Source: Melieria omissa
Lineage: Eukaryota > Arthropoda > Insecta > Diptera > Ulidiidae
Direction: 5' to 3'
Length of the DNA stretch: 64,000 nt
NCBI GenBank assembly: GCA_963971225.1
Contig: OZ020269.1
Span: 16,315,921-16,379,920 of the forward strand
Shown: positions 50,432 to 62,840 of the stretch, piece by piece
Layout of the letters: every line of letters begins with the position of its first letter
Position numbering within the stretch: position 1 is the first letter of the stretch
The notes under the pieces: generated by a model
The model's database searches: none
Seen by the model: the letters and a program-made list of their open reading frames with translations, nothing else
What the model was told of the DNA's origin: nothing
Made by a program: the position numbers and the translations under genes

Positions 50432-51015
50432 TGTAGTGGTACCGTGTAACCACTTATGCCAACCCTGACAAGTCATGCTGCACTCAAGCACAAATGTGTC
50501 AAAGTGTCAAATAGCAACGCGCGCACGACACAAGCGACACTCAAGTGGCTAAGCCAGCGGCGTGCCATCCGACACGACTGACCGCAGTGCAGTGTCCCAC
50601 ATATGGAACATGCACTGATCGGCACTCTGTGTGATGTCACCTACCGCAGGGCAATGGCACTTGAGGAAAAGTGCTGAACTGACCGAAAGGGTCCCGTGAC
50701 GCTGATTGGTCACACTTCCGCGACACTGGAAAATCGGGCGGAGCATTGGAAATGCTCAGCCGTATAACAGTTTCTAAATTTTGTATTTAAGACACGGAAA
50801 TTGAAAAATAAAAGCAGCTTCTTGAGAATAGACAAACCGTGCGTTTCTCTTGGTTGCTCACACACATAGGCACTTTGGCCATAAAATAATTGGCGTGACC
50901 CGCCGCTTCAAATAGGTCAACCCGAACGCTACTGACGTCGGACAAACCAAAAGCGGTCACAACAAACTTTATACCCGACCTCTGTTCTACCACACCCGAC
51001 TCCTGTTCCACCACA
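50432..51015 (+). repeat. 3' LTR
   Basis: 584 bases, offset by 6,894 from the 5' LTR and visually identical to it. The AATAAA signal lies at about 50,807-50,812. It is followed by the CTCG target duplication. Confidence 0.95.
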
Positions 51016-51019
51016 CTCG

Positions 51020-51850
51020 ACATACTTTTTGGTCGGTTCTTTGGAGTTTCTGTCGAAAGTGATGGTTGGTTAGTTGGTTGGTTCCAGTTGCAATATACCG
51101 ACATTCATTAAGAGCGTAGGCGCCATTTTATTACCACTATTCCCTGTAGATACCATAAGATATTTTAGTGTGTGGTTTTTTTGACTATATAGCCTCTATG
51201 TCCAGTCCGAGAGGGTAATGAAAGCGAGTTTACAGAGCACTTAACTATTACCTCGAAATTCGGAAATGTTGGTTTGACCAGTACTTTTCATCTCCTTCTT
51301 GATAGAACCGGACAGGCGCAGAGAAAGTGATGGACCATTTTCTTCTCGTTAGGGTTCCAGCAGCTGGGATTGAAGGGGATTTCCATTTTTGCCGCATGCT
51401 TTCCAATGGGCTCCATTCCGGCGGCCCTTGTTTAAAAGGCCGGCGGTCCGGATCTTACAGGATTCCATCCTCTGTCACATAATGTTGGCTTTGGCAAATA
51501 AGTCCTTGAAGACCTCACTCTTGATAGAGACCAGTGGGACGTGAACCATCAGCGCCGCACTCTCATCAAGAGCGAAGCCTCTTAGAGCCAGAGCATCGGC
51601 TCGTTCATTCTCATCGATGTTGTTGTGCACTGACACCCATATCAGGGTAACTATGAACCGATGGGCCATACGTTATTCGATACGACTCCCATACCCCTGA
51701 TCTACCATCCTGAATTTCTATCGAGTTTGATGTTATCTCCCGATACAATTCGAATACCAGTGGTTATACCATTTGAAAATTCTGTCGAAAAAGTCTCAAT
51801 GGTCGAGGTATACGAGTTTGTGGAGTAAGTTAGGTTAGGTTGGTTGACAC
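51020..51850 (-). pseudogene. non-LTR retrotransposon fragment (RNase H end and C-terminus), degraded
   Basis: On the minus strand 51669-51475 reads like the end of an RNase H domain (TLIWVSVHNNIDENERADALA). Further along the minus strand, near 51,290-51,420, the zinc-finger-like C-terminal pattern appears in another frame: GKHAAKMEI, then VHHFLCACPVLSRRR. Frames shift and stops intervene, so it is dead. The style is LOA- or Jockey-like. The outer limits are approximate. Confidence 0.65.
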
Positions 51851-52476
51851 TGTTGCGTCACCAGCGATACCAAATAGAATTCCTTAGGCGTTAAAAGCTA
51901 AAGCAAATATATAATTCCTGTACACATATATAACTTCTGGATTACCCTTTGCAATTTCTATTTAGAGTAATGTGTTCTTTCGGATTCTGATGCAGCTCTG
52001 AAATATCTACCGATTAAATCTGATGTGGAATTTATGCAGTAAATGACTCGATTTTCTGATCGTTTGTGCTAAATGTAGACCAGTCAGATTACAGATATGT
52101 GTAACAACCTGTACTCGTTCGTTACTGGTGTCCAGTATTTTCAAATTACCCAATGCCTGAAATCATTTCACTATGAGAAAAGTTACACAACTGAGGCCAC
52201 GAAATTCAAACTACCTTCCACTACCCCGACCAGATTACTTCATTACTTTCTTCTTATCGTTTTGAATGTAAGCATATCGATTCATTTTGATTATCGATTA
52301 CTATTTCCTATTTTACATTCTCAAACCAAACTGAAATCAAATGCTTTCCCTCTGCTGCTTTTCATGAAATTGTCAAAAGAGTTTTTTGATACGAGAAATT
52401 CACATCAAATCATAAAATACACATTTATTTCGTACGCATCTTTTTGAATTGTTTATTTTGCTAATAATTTTTGCAA
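51851..52476 (+). promoter_or_regulatory. upstream region of the first subunit-d gene, with a TCE-like element
   Basis: No coding sequence is supported (a 116-codon plus frame at 52,097-52,447 has no domain). At 52402-52409 the sequence ACATCAAA lies 67 bases before the ATG. Drosophila testis genes of the Mst(3)CGP group carry a 12-base translational control element, ACATCAAAATTT, in the 5' leader; the first eight bases match here and the rest (TCAT) do not. No TATA box is evident. The transcription start is unknown. Confidence 0.35.
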
Positions 52477-54110
52477 ATGGCTGGTAAAAATGTAGCCAAG
52501 GGCGCACAAATTGCCGCCAAGAGCGGCTTAGCTGAGATTCATAAACGAGTGCCGTCAAATCAAATGGAGCAGTTCAATCGTTTTCGCGATCTCAATGTTG
52601 AATACCAGAGGTAAAAATGCTGACATGCTTGAGATGAAATGTTGCTTTATCAATTCTTCTACTCCGCGCAGACGTGTCAACAGATTTCCGAAGACCTTAC
52701 CGACCATCGACTGGGAGTACTACCGTGCCAATGTGCGGCCCGACTACACCAAACTGGTCAACGAGTTCGAGAAAAAGTACGAGGAACTGAATAAGATTTT
52801 CGATTCGCGTGCCACTCTGGACACTTCGAAGTATTACGCTGAGATCGAGAAGCAGCGCGCCGAAGTGCAGGTAGTGAATGTTCAAGTTTTCGACTGTGCA
52901 AAAGTAAAAATTCTTCATTTGAAAACAGGAAGAAGTGGACAAGTATGTTTGCGAGTCCAATGAGCGCATCAGACTAATAGAGGAGGAAATTTGTCGCATC
53001 AAGAACCTGAAGGACTACAAGGACATGACAATAGAAGAGTTTTGCCTGTTGAGGCCCGAATGTGCGGATCACATTCCTCATGGCGGGCGACCGCTCTTCT
53101 GGCCACATTTGCCAAACGAACAGAAACCAGGCCCCGTCGGTTTCGAAATTCAGAAGCCAGACGATGGACCAGCACCAGTTAGTGCACCACCTGCGCCACC
53201 TGCTGCTGCACCCAAGGCGCCACCTGCTGCTGCTCAGCCGCCATCAGAACCGCCAAAATCCGCTGAAGCTAAGCCAAGCAAAGCCGGCAAAGAACCCAAG
53301 GCACATGAACTAACGGCAGAAGAGAAAAATAAAGATACGAAAAAATTAGATCCCTGTGGAATAATGGATAAAAAGGATCCCTGCAAGAAGGAAGAGAAAG
53401 AAACCTGTAAGAAGCAAGACCCATGTAAGGCAAAAGAGAAAGACACATGTAAGAAGGAAGATCCATGCAAGAAGGAAGATCCATGCAAGGCTAAAGACAA
53501 GAGTCCTCCTTGTAAGAAGGAAGATCCATGCAAGGCTAAAGACAAAGATCCATGTAAGAAGGATGATCCATGCAAGGCTAAAGACAAGAGTCCTCCTTGT
53601 AAGAAGGATGATCCATGCAAGGCTAAAGACAAAGATCCCTGTAAGAAGGAAGATCCCTGCAAGAAGGAAGACCCATGCAAGGCTAAAGACAAAGATCCCT
53701 GTAAAAAGGATGATCCATGCAAGAAAGATGACAAAGCGAAAGATAAAAGTCCTTGTAAGAAGGACGATCCATGTAAACCTAAAGACAAAGATCCCTGTAA
53801 GAAGGATGATCCCTGCAAGAAAGAAGACAAATCGCAAGATAAGAGTCCTTGTAAGAAGGACGATCCATGTAAACCTAAAGACAAAGATCCCTGTAAAAAG
53901 GATGATCCCTGCAAGAAAGAAGACAAAGCGAAAGATAAGAGTCCTTGTAAGAAGGACGATCCATGTAAACCTAAAGACAAAGATCCCTGTAAGAAAGAAG
54001 ATCCATGCAAGAAGGAAGACCCTTGCAAGGCTAAAGGCAAAGAGCCCCCTAAGAAGGAAGATCCATGCAAGAGTACCAAAAAAGACGACAAAGGCGGCAA
54101 AAAGTCTTGA
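52477..54110 (+). CDS. ATP synthase subunit d-like protein with Don Juan-type DPCKK repeat tail (knon-like 1)
   Basis: Three exons: 52477-52610, 52672-52870 and 52929-54110, with GT-AG introns of 61 and 58 bases (phases 2 and 0), giving about 504 residues. The first about 185 residues match mitochondrial ATP synthase subunit d, part of the peripheral stalk. They have MAGKN at the start, then PTIDWEYYRANV, FEKKYEEL, KDYKDMTIEEF and LFWPHLPNEQ (FWPH at about 168-171). An Ala/Pro/Lys linker follows (about 187-250). The rest is a Cys/Lys/Asp repeat of DPCKKDDPCK- and KAKDK-type units, with a 96-base (32-residue) higher-order period at 53730, 53826 and 53922. Normal subunit d has about 160-180 residues. 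Drosophila has a testis-specific subunit-d paralogue (knon), and Don Juan, a sperm mitochondrial protein, has DPCKKK repeats. A sperm mitochondrial role is therefore inferred. AATAAA lies at 54187-54192. The tail also opens long antisense frames; those are shadows. Confidence 0.9.
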
Positions 54111-54516
54111 ATGCTCGAAGATATATTTTAATGCGATTTGTTTCGCGGTTCGATAAATCAAAAATATTACATTTCTTTTCATTTATAATAAACACTTTTT
54201 CAGGCGAGACATTTTGCCGTTCTTAGTGTGTGTGTGTGTGTGTGAGTGTGAGTGGTCATGGGACATTTCTTGAATTGAGTGACAAGAACTCAGTTATTTT
54301 TTTAATTTTATTTGTGTTTTTAGTTTGCTCGGCTCGTGCTGCCAAGGTTTCTCCTTGAATTTGAAATTCTCATATATTGCGACAAATTGAAATTCATATT
54401 AGTTTTAGAGTTTCGAAAAATTGTCAACTACATACTTACGTCTCTATTTCGTTTTGCATTTAATTATATTTTGGTTACATACATATTTATCACGTTTCAA
54501 TTGACGAATTTCGCGA
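54111..54516 (+). promoter_or_regulatory. spacer between the two subunit-d genes
   Basis: It holds the first gene's polyadenylation signal (54187-54192), a (GT)n run at 54226-54244 and then AT-rich sequence. The promoter and leader of the second gene must fit in about 300 bases, as is usual for compact testis genes. I saw no TATA box and no clear copy of the ACATCAAA element. Confidence 0.45.
54187..54192 (+). terminator. polyadenylation signal of the first subunit-d gene
   Basis: AATAAA, 77 bases after the stop codon. Confidence 0.7.
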
Positions 54517-57392
54517 ATGGCGGGCAGAGGTTTAGCCAAAGCAAGCCTGGGTAAAGCTTGCAAGCGGGCGCCCACAGATCCCTGGGGGAAGCTGTTCCGA
54601 ATTCGAGATCAAACTACCCAGTTTGCAAGGTAAGCGAAGCGTCCCACTGTGGTTTGAAGACTGTGGGTATGCGTAACGTAGCGGAATTGTTTTCAGCGGT
54701 CTTGTGCCGAAGCTAACTGATTTCATCTCACGCATCAACTGGACCTATTATCGCGCATCGATGCGCCTCGAATTCATTCGACTCGTTGACGAGATCGATC
54801 GAAGATACCAGGTGCTCACAAAGACTCTCGAAACGGACATCAAAACACTTTCGAAAGAGCACGCGGCTGCGTCAAAGTCGAACAACGCCTCAGGCAAGGT
54901 AGGGCGAAAAGTCATTGAGTGCTAAAGCTTAAACTCACTTAACGTAATTCGTACGGCAGCCAGACGCGAACGGCCCCAGCTACCAGTCACAGCGTCTCAT
55001 CAAGGCATACGAGGAGGAGAAGTTGCGCCTGGGCGAAATGAAGCCGTACAAGGACATGCCGATTGGCGAGTACTGTGTGCTGCGCCCGGACAAGGCGCTC
55101 TTCGTGCCGCACCAAGGCAAATCGCTCTTTTGGCCGCATACGCCGGACGACCAGAAGCCCGGGCCCGTGGGTACACCTCAGCTGGAAGAGGACCCGGGTG
55201 AGCTGTTTGTGTTTGGCGGCGATATAGGCGAGGCATCAACAGTGAAGCCCTTTGCGGGCCGCGCCACGCCCACAATGCCCCTTAAGGTGATAGCAGCCGA
55301 GGCTGAGCGCATCGAGAAAAGGTTGGCCATATTGAAGGCATCCAAGCCAACTGATTCGACGTCTGGCGAAGATAAGACAGGCGAAACTAAATCGGGTGAA
55401 CCCGAAGCTGCCGAACCAAAACCGGGCTCGCCCGACGACGACAAAGAGAAGCAATCACGGGAGTCTGAAGTTCAGCATTTAGAAAGCACGCTAGCGAGTC
55501 TAAGACAGGCCATGACCGAGGCCCAGCGAGAGGAGCAGATGAGAGCTCACGAGACCGCCAAACTGTCCGAAACGCTGCCCAGCGACATGCAAGGCATCAA
55601 AGCTCGTTTGGAAGAATTGCGCGCTAAAGCGGCCGTTGAAAGTCTTGACAGACCCAAAGAGCTACACTCCGACGAGGTGGAGTTGAGTGTGGTTAAGCCG
55701 CAAAATGCGGAAATTGCGCTACTCGAAGCCAAATTGGCCGAAATGACAACGGCCGCAATCAAAGAAGACTCGCCTACCATTCCAACCACACCGACCGTGT
55801 ATCGAGCACTGTCGTCGGCAAAACATGTGGCCGCCCAGGTGCGCGAAATGAATCCGGCAGTTGTTCAAGAGGCCGGCGGTGGCGGCGGCAGTGTTGGCAC
55901 TGGTGCTGGAGGCAATGTTGAGGTGGGCGCCAGGAGCGCTGCCACACCGAAGACACCGCCACAGAAGCCGGTCGTACTTCGGTCGGTCAAGCCCGCACAT
56001 CTCTTGTCGGTGCACACCGCATTGGAAGAACTGGAAACTGGCGAGGTCAAGGCAGCCGCTCTGAAGCCACATGAGAAGAAATTTTTGGAAGCAAAGTTAA
56101 GAAATGCTCCATTGCCAGAAGAGTTGAGATCGGCCGAAACACATCCAAGCGAATCGTTGGATACGGGCGAGGTCCGAGCAGCGGAAGTGCAACCGTATGA
56201 AATAACCTTTAACGAACCAGCAACACAGCCGGCTGCTGAAAAGGCCGAAGCAGAGATGCAACCTGCTGCCGAGCCAACATTATTAACTGCAGACCACTTG
56301 AAATCGATGCTGACGGCCAGCGAGGCAAAGGTGGTTAAAGCCGACAGATGCGAGGTAACCATATCGGCTGAAGGCGATGCCAATTCTGACAAGATCAGTT
56401 CGAACATTGTCAAGTGTACAGCTGCTCAGTTCGCATCGATGCCAGTCAAAATCGATGAGTTAACAATCGAAGCTAAAATGATTGCCGTCAAACTGGCCGA
56501 CAGTCCGCACGCTGTAGCTCAACCCTCGGAAGCTGAATCGGCTCAGAGCGAAACCAGCGCTGCGATCGAAACGGCTGCAGCCGAAAAGGCTGAAGTCGTT
56601 CAAGCTGTAGCTGCGCCTGCCGAAGCCGTTCAAGCTGAAGCTGCGCCTGCTGAAGCCGTTCACGCTGAAGCTGCGCCTGCTGAAGCCGTTCAAGCTGAAG
56701 CTGCGCCTGCTGAAGCCGTTCATGCTGAAGCTGCGACTGCCGAAGCCGTGTCGACTGAAGCTGCGCCTGCTGAAGCCGTTCAAGCTGAAGCTGCGCCTGC
56801 TGAAGCTGTTCACGCTGAAGCTGCGCCTGCTAAAGCTGTTCATGCTGAAGCTGCGCCTGCTAAAGCTGTTCATGCTGAAGCTGCGCCTTCTGAAGCCGTT
56901 CAAGCTAAAACTGCGCCTTCTGAAGCCATGCCTGCTGAATCCAAATCCCATGAAGAAGCGGTACCTGCACCTTTTGAAATCGTAACAATCGAGGTCGAAA
57001 CTATTGAAGCCGAACCGATTGAAATTGATCAGATTCAAAGTAAGCCCGCTGATCGCAAAGAGGCTACAAGCGATTCTTCCATAACCAAATGTGCCGAGGC
57101 CGATTCGTTGCCCGTACAACATGACGAATTGAGTATCGAGGCCAAAATGATGGCAGACCGATTGGCCGAGATCAAACCAGCTGAGACCGAATCTTTTGTA
57201 AGCGAATCGTCTGGCATCGAACAAGCTGAACGAGCTGCAAACGAACGCACTGACAGCGAAACAACCAAATCCGAGCAACCTCACTCGGAGTCTGCCGAAA
57301 CCCATACTTGTGACTCGAAATCGGAAAAACAATCATCGAATGAGAACAAGTCAGAAGGCGAAACAGAATCCACGCCCAACAAAAATCGTTAA
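54517..57392 (+). CDS. ATP synthase subunit d-like protein with long Ala/Glu-rich tail (knon-like 2)
   Basis: Three exons: 54517-54629, 54697-54898 and 54960-57392, with introns of 67 and 61 bases in the same phases (2 and 0) and at the equivalent domain positions as in the first gene, giving about 915 residues. The N-terminal about 180 residues are a subunit d domain: MAGRGLAKASLG, RINWTYYRASMR, KPYKDMPIGEYCVLRP and SLFWPHTPDDQKPGPVG (FWPH at about 162-165). The remaining about 730 residues are rich in Ala, Glu, Lys and Ser and look mostly disordered or helical. About residues 650-765 are a decapeptide repeat (AEAAPAEAVQ/H, roughly 11 copies, 30-base DNA period, 56,595-56,940). A related pair of segments (DELTIEAKMIAVKLA and DELSIEAKMMADRLAE) occurs before and after the repeat. 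The tail shares nothing with that of the first gene. It probably encodes a testis-type stalk subunit like Drosophila knon. Polyadenylation signals lie at 57473 and 57482. Confidence 0.9.
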
Positions 57393-57472
57393 AATTCGTT
57401 ATGCAAACATTTTTGTTTTTAAAATTTTCGTTCGCTTTCGTTATTCTACAAATCGTGTCTAAGTGTATTTGT

Positions 57473-57487
57473 AATAAAGTCAATAAA
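57473..57487 (+). terminator. polyadenylation signals of the second subunit-d gene
   Basis: AATAAA occurs at 57473-57478 and again at 57482-57487, 81-90 bases after the stop codon. Confidence 0.7.
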
Positions 57488-57599
57488 TTGCGATATGCGA
57501 TATCGTATCGCAGTTTATTGAGAGAAACATTGTGGCATAAATTAGTGATCTTGATGACTTGACGCTGGTGGACAGTGGTGGCTGAGATGAGAAGATTAG

Positions 57600-58900
57600 C
57601 TCATAGATATGTGAGCAATTTGGCAGCAGGAAGTTTTAAGAAGGAGTTTTAGGAGGAAGAAGTGTTTAGAGGAAAGTAAATGAGATGTTTTTGGTGGGTT
57701 GTTTGATTCTTTAGTGGATTTTTATGAGATATATGGATAACGTAATAACAGTCGTTGAACGGACATTGCATGTAATGACATTTTTTGTGAGTAAACAAAA
57801 GTCTTCATTTGCAAAGCGCAGCTGAATCGAGGTCACTCATACGTCATGTTTGCCATTAGCAGCTAAAAGTAAAAGTAAAGCGTTACTTTTGCTTCAACTG
57901 ATTTGAGAAAAATATTGAGAAAAAGAATGACACTGGACACTGCCAGAAGATTTACTCCCGGATTTAGGACCACCTCGGTCTCTTAGGAGGAATTTTAGGA
58001 GGAATAAGTATTAAGTAGAAAGTTCAAGAGATACTTTTTTGTTTTGGCGCTTTCGTTTCTTCTGTAATATCAATTCTTTAGTAACAAGAATTGAACATTG
58101 CATATTTTTTAGTAAAAGAAAGTTCACATTTACATAAAAAGCGCAGCTAAATAGAAGTCACTCATACGCCATGTTTGCCATTAGCAGCCAAAAGTAAAAT
58201 GAAACTTTTGCTTCAACTTAAATTGAGAATTGCCGAAAAAAATGGATGAAAGTTTGGCACTGGAGCAGAGTGTTGCCACATTACAAGATTTTCTCCTGGA
58301 CTTAGGAGCGGCTCCGCCTGGAAAAAAGTATTTAGTATAAATTTTAAGAGATTCATTTCTTTTGGTGGATTGTTCTTTTCGTCAGTAACATCAATTCTTC
58401 AGTAACAAAAATTGAACTCACATCCCAAATGATGACATTTTTGTTAATTAGAAAAAGTCAAAATTTACATACCGCAGCTGAAACGAGGTTACTCATACGC
58501 CATGTTTGCCATTACCAGCAAAAAGTAAAGTGAAACTTTTGCATCATCATTGAATTGAGAGTTGCCGAAAGAGAGAAGATTTACTCCTGAACTTAGGAGC
58601 AGCTCGGCCCCTTAGGAAAAATTATAAGGGAAGAAGTATTTATTAAATATTTTAAGAGATTAATTTGTTTTGATGGGTTATTCATTTCTTCAGTAACATC
58701 AATTCTTCACTAACATAAACTGAAACCACATTAAATATGAGGGCATTTTTCATTACTGAGAGAAAGTTCTGATTTACATAGCGCAGCTGAATTGAGGTCA
58801 CTCATACGCCATGTTTGCCATTAGCAGCCAAAAGTAGAGTGAAACTTTCGCTGATTGCTCATCGTGCAGCGCTTCAGCTTGAATTGAGAATTGCCGAAAA
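57600..58900. repeat. tandem array, about 310-330-bp unit, about four copies
   Basis: The anchor gcgcagctgaa...ggtcactcatacgccatgtt, followed by tgccattagcagccaaaagta, lies at 57816, 58141, 58472 and 58781. Each unit also has a gatttactcc(t/c)g(g/a)acttagga block and a tcagtaacatcaattctt block. Copies are diverged but collinear. It starts about 100 bases after the end of the second subunit-d gene. Confidence 0.85.
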
Positions 58901-61900
58901 AAAGAATATGGTTGAAAATTCAATTTAACCCATTTGTGGCTGTAACAAATACACGTTGCGGCCATGCAACCATGCCATATGCCGTGTGGATTTTGTTGTT
59001 GTTGGTTGGTTGGCTGGTTGTTTGTTTGTTTGTTTGAGGCATGTGCGCAAATCTATGTGGAAAATATGTAGATTAGCAGCCTAAAAGCTTAAGCATTTAG
59101 CATGCTATAAATTCTCAATAACAACAGGCACAACAACAACAAGAACAACAACCATAAACGCAGATATACGAACGAAGCAAATGGCAAAATGTGAATACAA
59201 AATGCGAAATGCGAAAACGAAATGTAAAAGTTTTGCTAATTTTTGCCAAAAAAAAAAGAAAACAAGAACCAACAACACAGCAACTGTAGTAATAACAACA
59301 ACAGTAAAAGTACGCGCTGGTAAAATAAGGCAAAATAATGTTGCACAAATAACGGTGCAAATGCGAGCAGCGGCCGTTGGTAACACCCACACTGCCATCA
59401 TCTGAAACAACAACAACAAAGTAGCCAAACAGCAACAAAAAGAAACAAAAAACAAAACAACAAGCATGAACTAAAATGCTTGAAACGTGTAAAATAGGGA
59501 AACAAAAACGTTGGTCGATTGCATAATTATGCAAATATTGTTGCTTTGTTGTTGTATTAAGCGCAACTAACTGCGTGCCTGTGTGTGTGTGTGTGTGTAA
59601 GTGTGCGTGAATGGAAGTTCAATTTTCGAAATAAAAACATTTGCATAATTATGCACTGCAGCAGCGTCAAGAAGAAGAAAAAGCAACAACAGCAACAGCA
59701 GTTGGTGTGGTCACGAAAATCTCACTTTAATAGTTTTCAATATTTTGCCACCATTTTACTTACTTTCGAAGCTGCATAGTAAAATTTTGCAACAACCTTA
59801 AAACCTAACCTCACTTTTTTCGAACGCATAACGGCAAACAAAACAAACGGCTTACAAAAATTACAACAAACACCTTTTGTTGTGCTTTGCATTTGCATAA
59901 GTAAAACACAAAACAAAAAAAATTGAATAAAAATAAAACGAAAGCAGCAAAAATTTGTGGCTGAAAAGTGAAGTGAACAACACTTGGCTTCCATTGCTTT
60001 GTGCACACCTCGTAACCATTTGAACAATTTTTGTTTCATTTTGTATTTTTTTGGGCACTTTTCGCACGGCATCAACAATTCAATTTTGTTACAAAATGTT
60101 TTCCCAACAACAACAACAATGGCTGCAAACACGGCACCTGTTGTCACTCAATAAAGCAGCAACAAGGCCAAAAAAGGTGCACAACACAATCAAAAAACAA
60201 CAACAACAACAACCTAAACACCTTTCAGCGCTTTGTGCGGCGCAAATGTCTCGCCGCGTTTGTGTTTGTGTTTGTGTGCGGTGCGTGAGTGCGCAAATCC
60301 TTTTTATGAGCTCCCCTGCTGCCGGCGCCATAAATTTGATTCGGCGCGCGCTTTAACGCAAAGTGCTGCAGAGCCAACTTTCCTAAGCGAATTATGCGCG
60401 CGCCAAGAATGCGACAACGTTCGAGCGGATGTGCCATTAGGGAAGCGTTTGCGCTTATCTTTTAATCGATTTTAAAGTAATGAAGGTGCACTGGCGGCAT
60501 TTCGCAGCAGCACCGCCAAGCGACCTGTGTGCGCTTTTGTTGTATTGTTGTTGGCGCTTGAGCACTTTGAGCTGAAGCAGTTGAGCAGCCAGTTGATAAA
60601 TGCCTAATTTACCTACTTTGGTTGAATAGATAAGAAAACGTTCAGGCTGAAATGGAAAGTTGGCTGATAATTTTTTCCTTCTTTATTATTGTTGACATAT
60701 CTGAGAAAAAGGCTGAGCGCGCTTAAGACTTTAAAGCATGTGGGGGACTTATAGAAACAATTACAGGCACACACACACACGCACATGCACGTGTAACTGC
60801 GTAAGTGGGAGTGGAAAGTGCAGACTTAGAATCAGTACTTAACCGCTCATAAATTAATCCTGACAACGGAAATTTATGTTCAAATAAAACTAATTGCCAA
60901 CGTCAGTGCGAAAAGTTTTGCTTGCGGCTGCCAACGGGGACGCAGTGCAAAGTGGAAATGGCAGTGAGAGAGGGCAGCACACAAAGAAACTTTTACTCAG
61001 TACGAGTGTGTACAGTGGGCGAGCTTTCATGGAATATGCCGCTTCTCACTTTGCTTACTTGAGCGCTGCCCTGCTGTAGCCATTTCATGTGTCTGTCTGC
61101 GGAATGCGCAATGCGCTTACACACACACACACACTCAGACATATATAGACACTTATACTTACATACCGATAAGTACATATGTGCTGGATTTTTGTTTAAA
61201 ATTGCAATCACATTACTTGGCCAACATTTATTTGCAATTAAATTGCACAATGTCTGCTAAAATTATTCGTAAGAATTTCAAAAATATTTCGACTGAAAGT
61301 CAGAAAAGTGCCAGCGAATGCAGACAATGGACTTGACTTTTGTTTGCATATATGTATGTATGCAAATATTTATTTTCATATATTGTTTGCATTTAACTGT
61401 GCAGGATTTGAGCAAAAGCTGAGCTGTGCAGAAATTAGCATTAAAATTTGTGCATACTTTGCACTTACAGCGCCATAAGTAAAAATGTTGTAATTTTAAT
61501 ATGTTTTTTGTTTTTATGAAAGCTTGTAAAATTTAGAATATATTAAATACTTATTCAATGTGATTTCTTTGGATTATTTAAAAGTTACTCTTACGCTCCG
61601 TGTTGCAAAAATTTTTAATATTTGTTGGCAGTTTTGAATGGACTTGGCTGCAAAAACTGTTAATTATTTGGCATTTTTGAGTAGATTTTGTTGTTGTCTT
61701 TAGTTTTTCATGACTTGGTATCCCTGAAAAATCTATACAGATTCGCAGAGCATCATTGAGCAATACCCGCAACTCACTCAAGATTGGAAGTGACTGACTT
61801 TTCCGACACATTCAATAACGTTCGAGGCTTCAGATAAGGTGACCTTTTGTTCTGCGACTTTTATAATTTTACCATGAAGAGCGTGAAAAAAAAGAAGAGC

Positions 61901-62179
61901 GTTGAAGAACCAAGATGAAGATGTCCTACCTCAGCATGTTGCGACCAACTGGAGAAAGCATGCGAGTACTAAGGCAGCACTGCCTAAGACTAGAAAGACC
62001 ATCGCGGTAATTTTGACGATTCTTCATTTTTAAATATCTGTATTTTCTTTAGTATTTCTCTCAGCCTGCGCTCAGCTAATTTTAATTTTTTTATCATGAA
62101 GAATTTTATATTTTTTCAAAATGTATTTTGTAAAAACTTGGCCAAATCCAATATGTACTTTTCGAGATATTAGCAGATA
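58901..62179. other. non-coding, no gene seen
   Basis: CAA-rich tracts at 59,100-60,240 give long Val/Phe/Cys-type frames on the minus strand (up to 139 codons) and Gln-rich frames on the plus strand; I regard these as low-complexity artefacts. (GT)n/(CA)n runs lie near 59,580-59,600, 60,769-60,780 and 61,120-61,135. No splice-supported exon was found. Confidence 0.4.
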
Positions 62180-62440
62180 TTGTTAACAGAGGCTCACGCT
62201 CAAAACATGAGCGCCACTGAATCTGATAACTGCAGGAAATATAAACTAAATAGTGCTTGGATAAACCTGGAGCACATTATTTGCCCCTGTCCAGCTATGT
62301 CAGAAGTACGCTTTGCCCACTTAGGGCCCCTTTTCTACTCTGGGTTACAGAAGGTGCCCAATAGACTGGAGTTAGTGGACCATTTTTCGATTTCGATGCT
62401 TCGCAACCTCTCATTTTATGCGGTTTGATAAAAAGTGCAT
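62180..62440 (+). pseudogene. non-LTR retrotransposon C-terminal fragment
   Basis: The 82-codon frame at 62180-62428 has the spacing of the zinc-finger-like ORF2 C-terminus: HAQNM, then DNCRKY, then LEHIICPCPAMSEVRFAHLG. It resembles the 39.8 kb fragment (HAERLGL...LHLLCQCPSLARRR) but is more decayed and misses the second Cys of the first pair. No upstream or downstream parts of the element were recognised. Confidence 0.6.
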
Positions 62441-62559
62441 GAGCCAAAAAATTTTGGGGCTAGTGTGGGGCTAAATGGCGTCGCATCAAGGTCAAAGTTC
62501 ACAAAAAAGCTGGGAAATTCGACTAAGTGCTCCACAGCTGGTCAGAAGTTGCTCTTAGA

Positions 62560-62840
62560 GTGTTAAAATCTATGACCGCCTCCTCTAGTTTTCCTTACTA
62601 AACATTTCTTTCAAACATACTCAACCCCTATCTCCAACCCTTGATGGGGCTCCCATACAAAATGGTCGTTTTTATAAAATGAGCTCCCCTTGCTCCCAGG
62701 TTGCCCCCAGATGTATCAAATGTATGACGACACCCATTTATTTTCTCTTCCAAATGTTTCTTCCAAATATACCTACCCGCTAACTCAAAGTCTTAAGGGG
62801 GCTGCCATACAAAATTAACCATTTTCTATGCCATTGGCTC
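62560..62840. repeat. diverged tandem pair, about 165-bp unit
   Basis: aacatttctttcaaacatactcaacccc...gggg(c)t(c)ccatacaaaatggtcgtttt at 62,600-62,675 matches aaatgtttcttccaaatatacctacccg...gggggctgccatacaaaattaaccatttt at 62,750-62,835. Both are followed by a ggctccccttg-like block. It is probably an old repeat. Confidence 0.5.

Larger units (their letters stand above)
43538..51015 (+). mobile_element. complete Ty3/gypsy LTR retrotransposon, mdg1/412-like
   Basis: The element is 7,478 bases with 584-bp LTRs at both ends and CTCG repeated outside (43534-43537 and 51016-51019), a 4-bp target duplication. After the left LTR comes TGGCGATCCTGCC, a tRNA primer-type site beginning with TGG. Next come small ORFs, gag, and one uninterrupted pol frame with protease, reverse transcriptase, RNase H and integrase. 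There is no env frame between pol and the right LTR. RT/RNase H sequence style, the extra ORFs before gag and the 4-bp duplication suggest the mdg1/412 lineage; that placement is by resemblance. The LTRs look identical and the frames are open, so it is young and possibly still active. It lies about 1.5 kb upstream of the subunit-d gene pair. Confidence 0.95.
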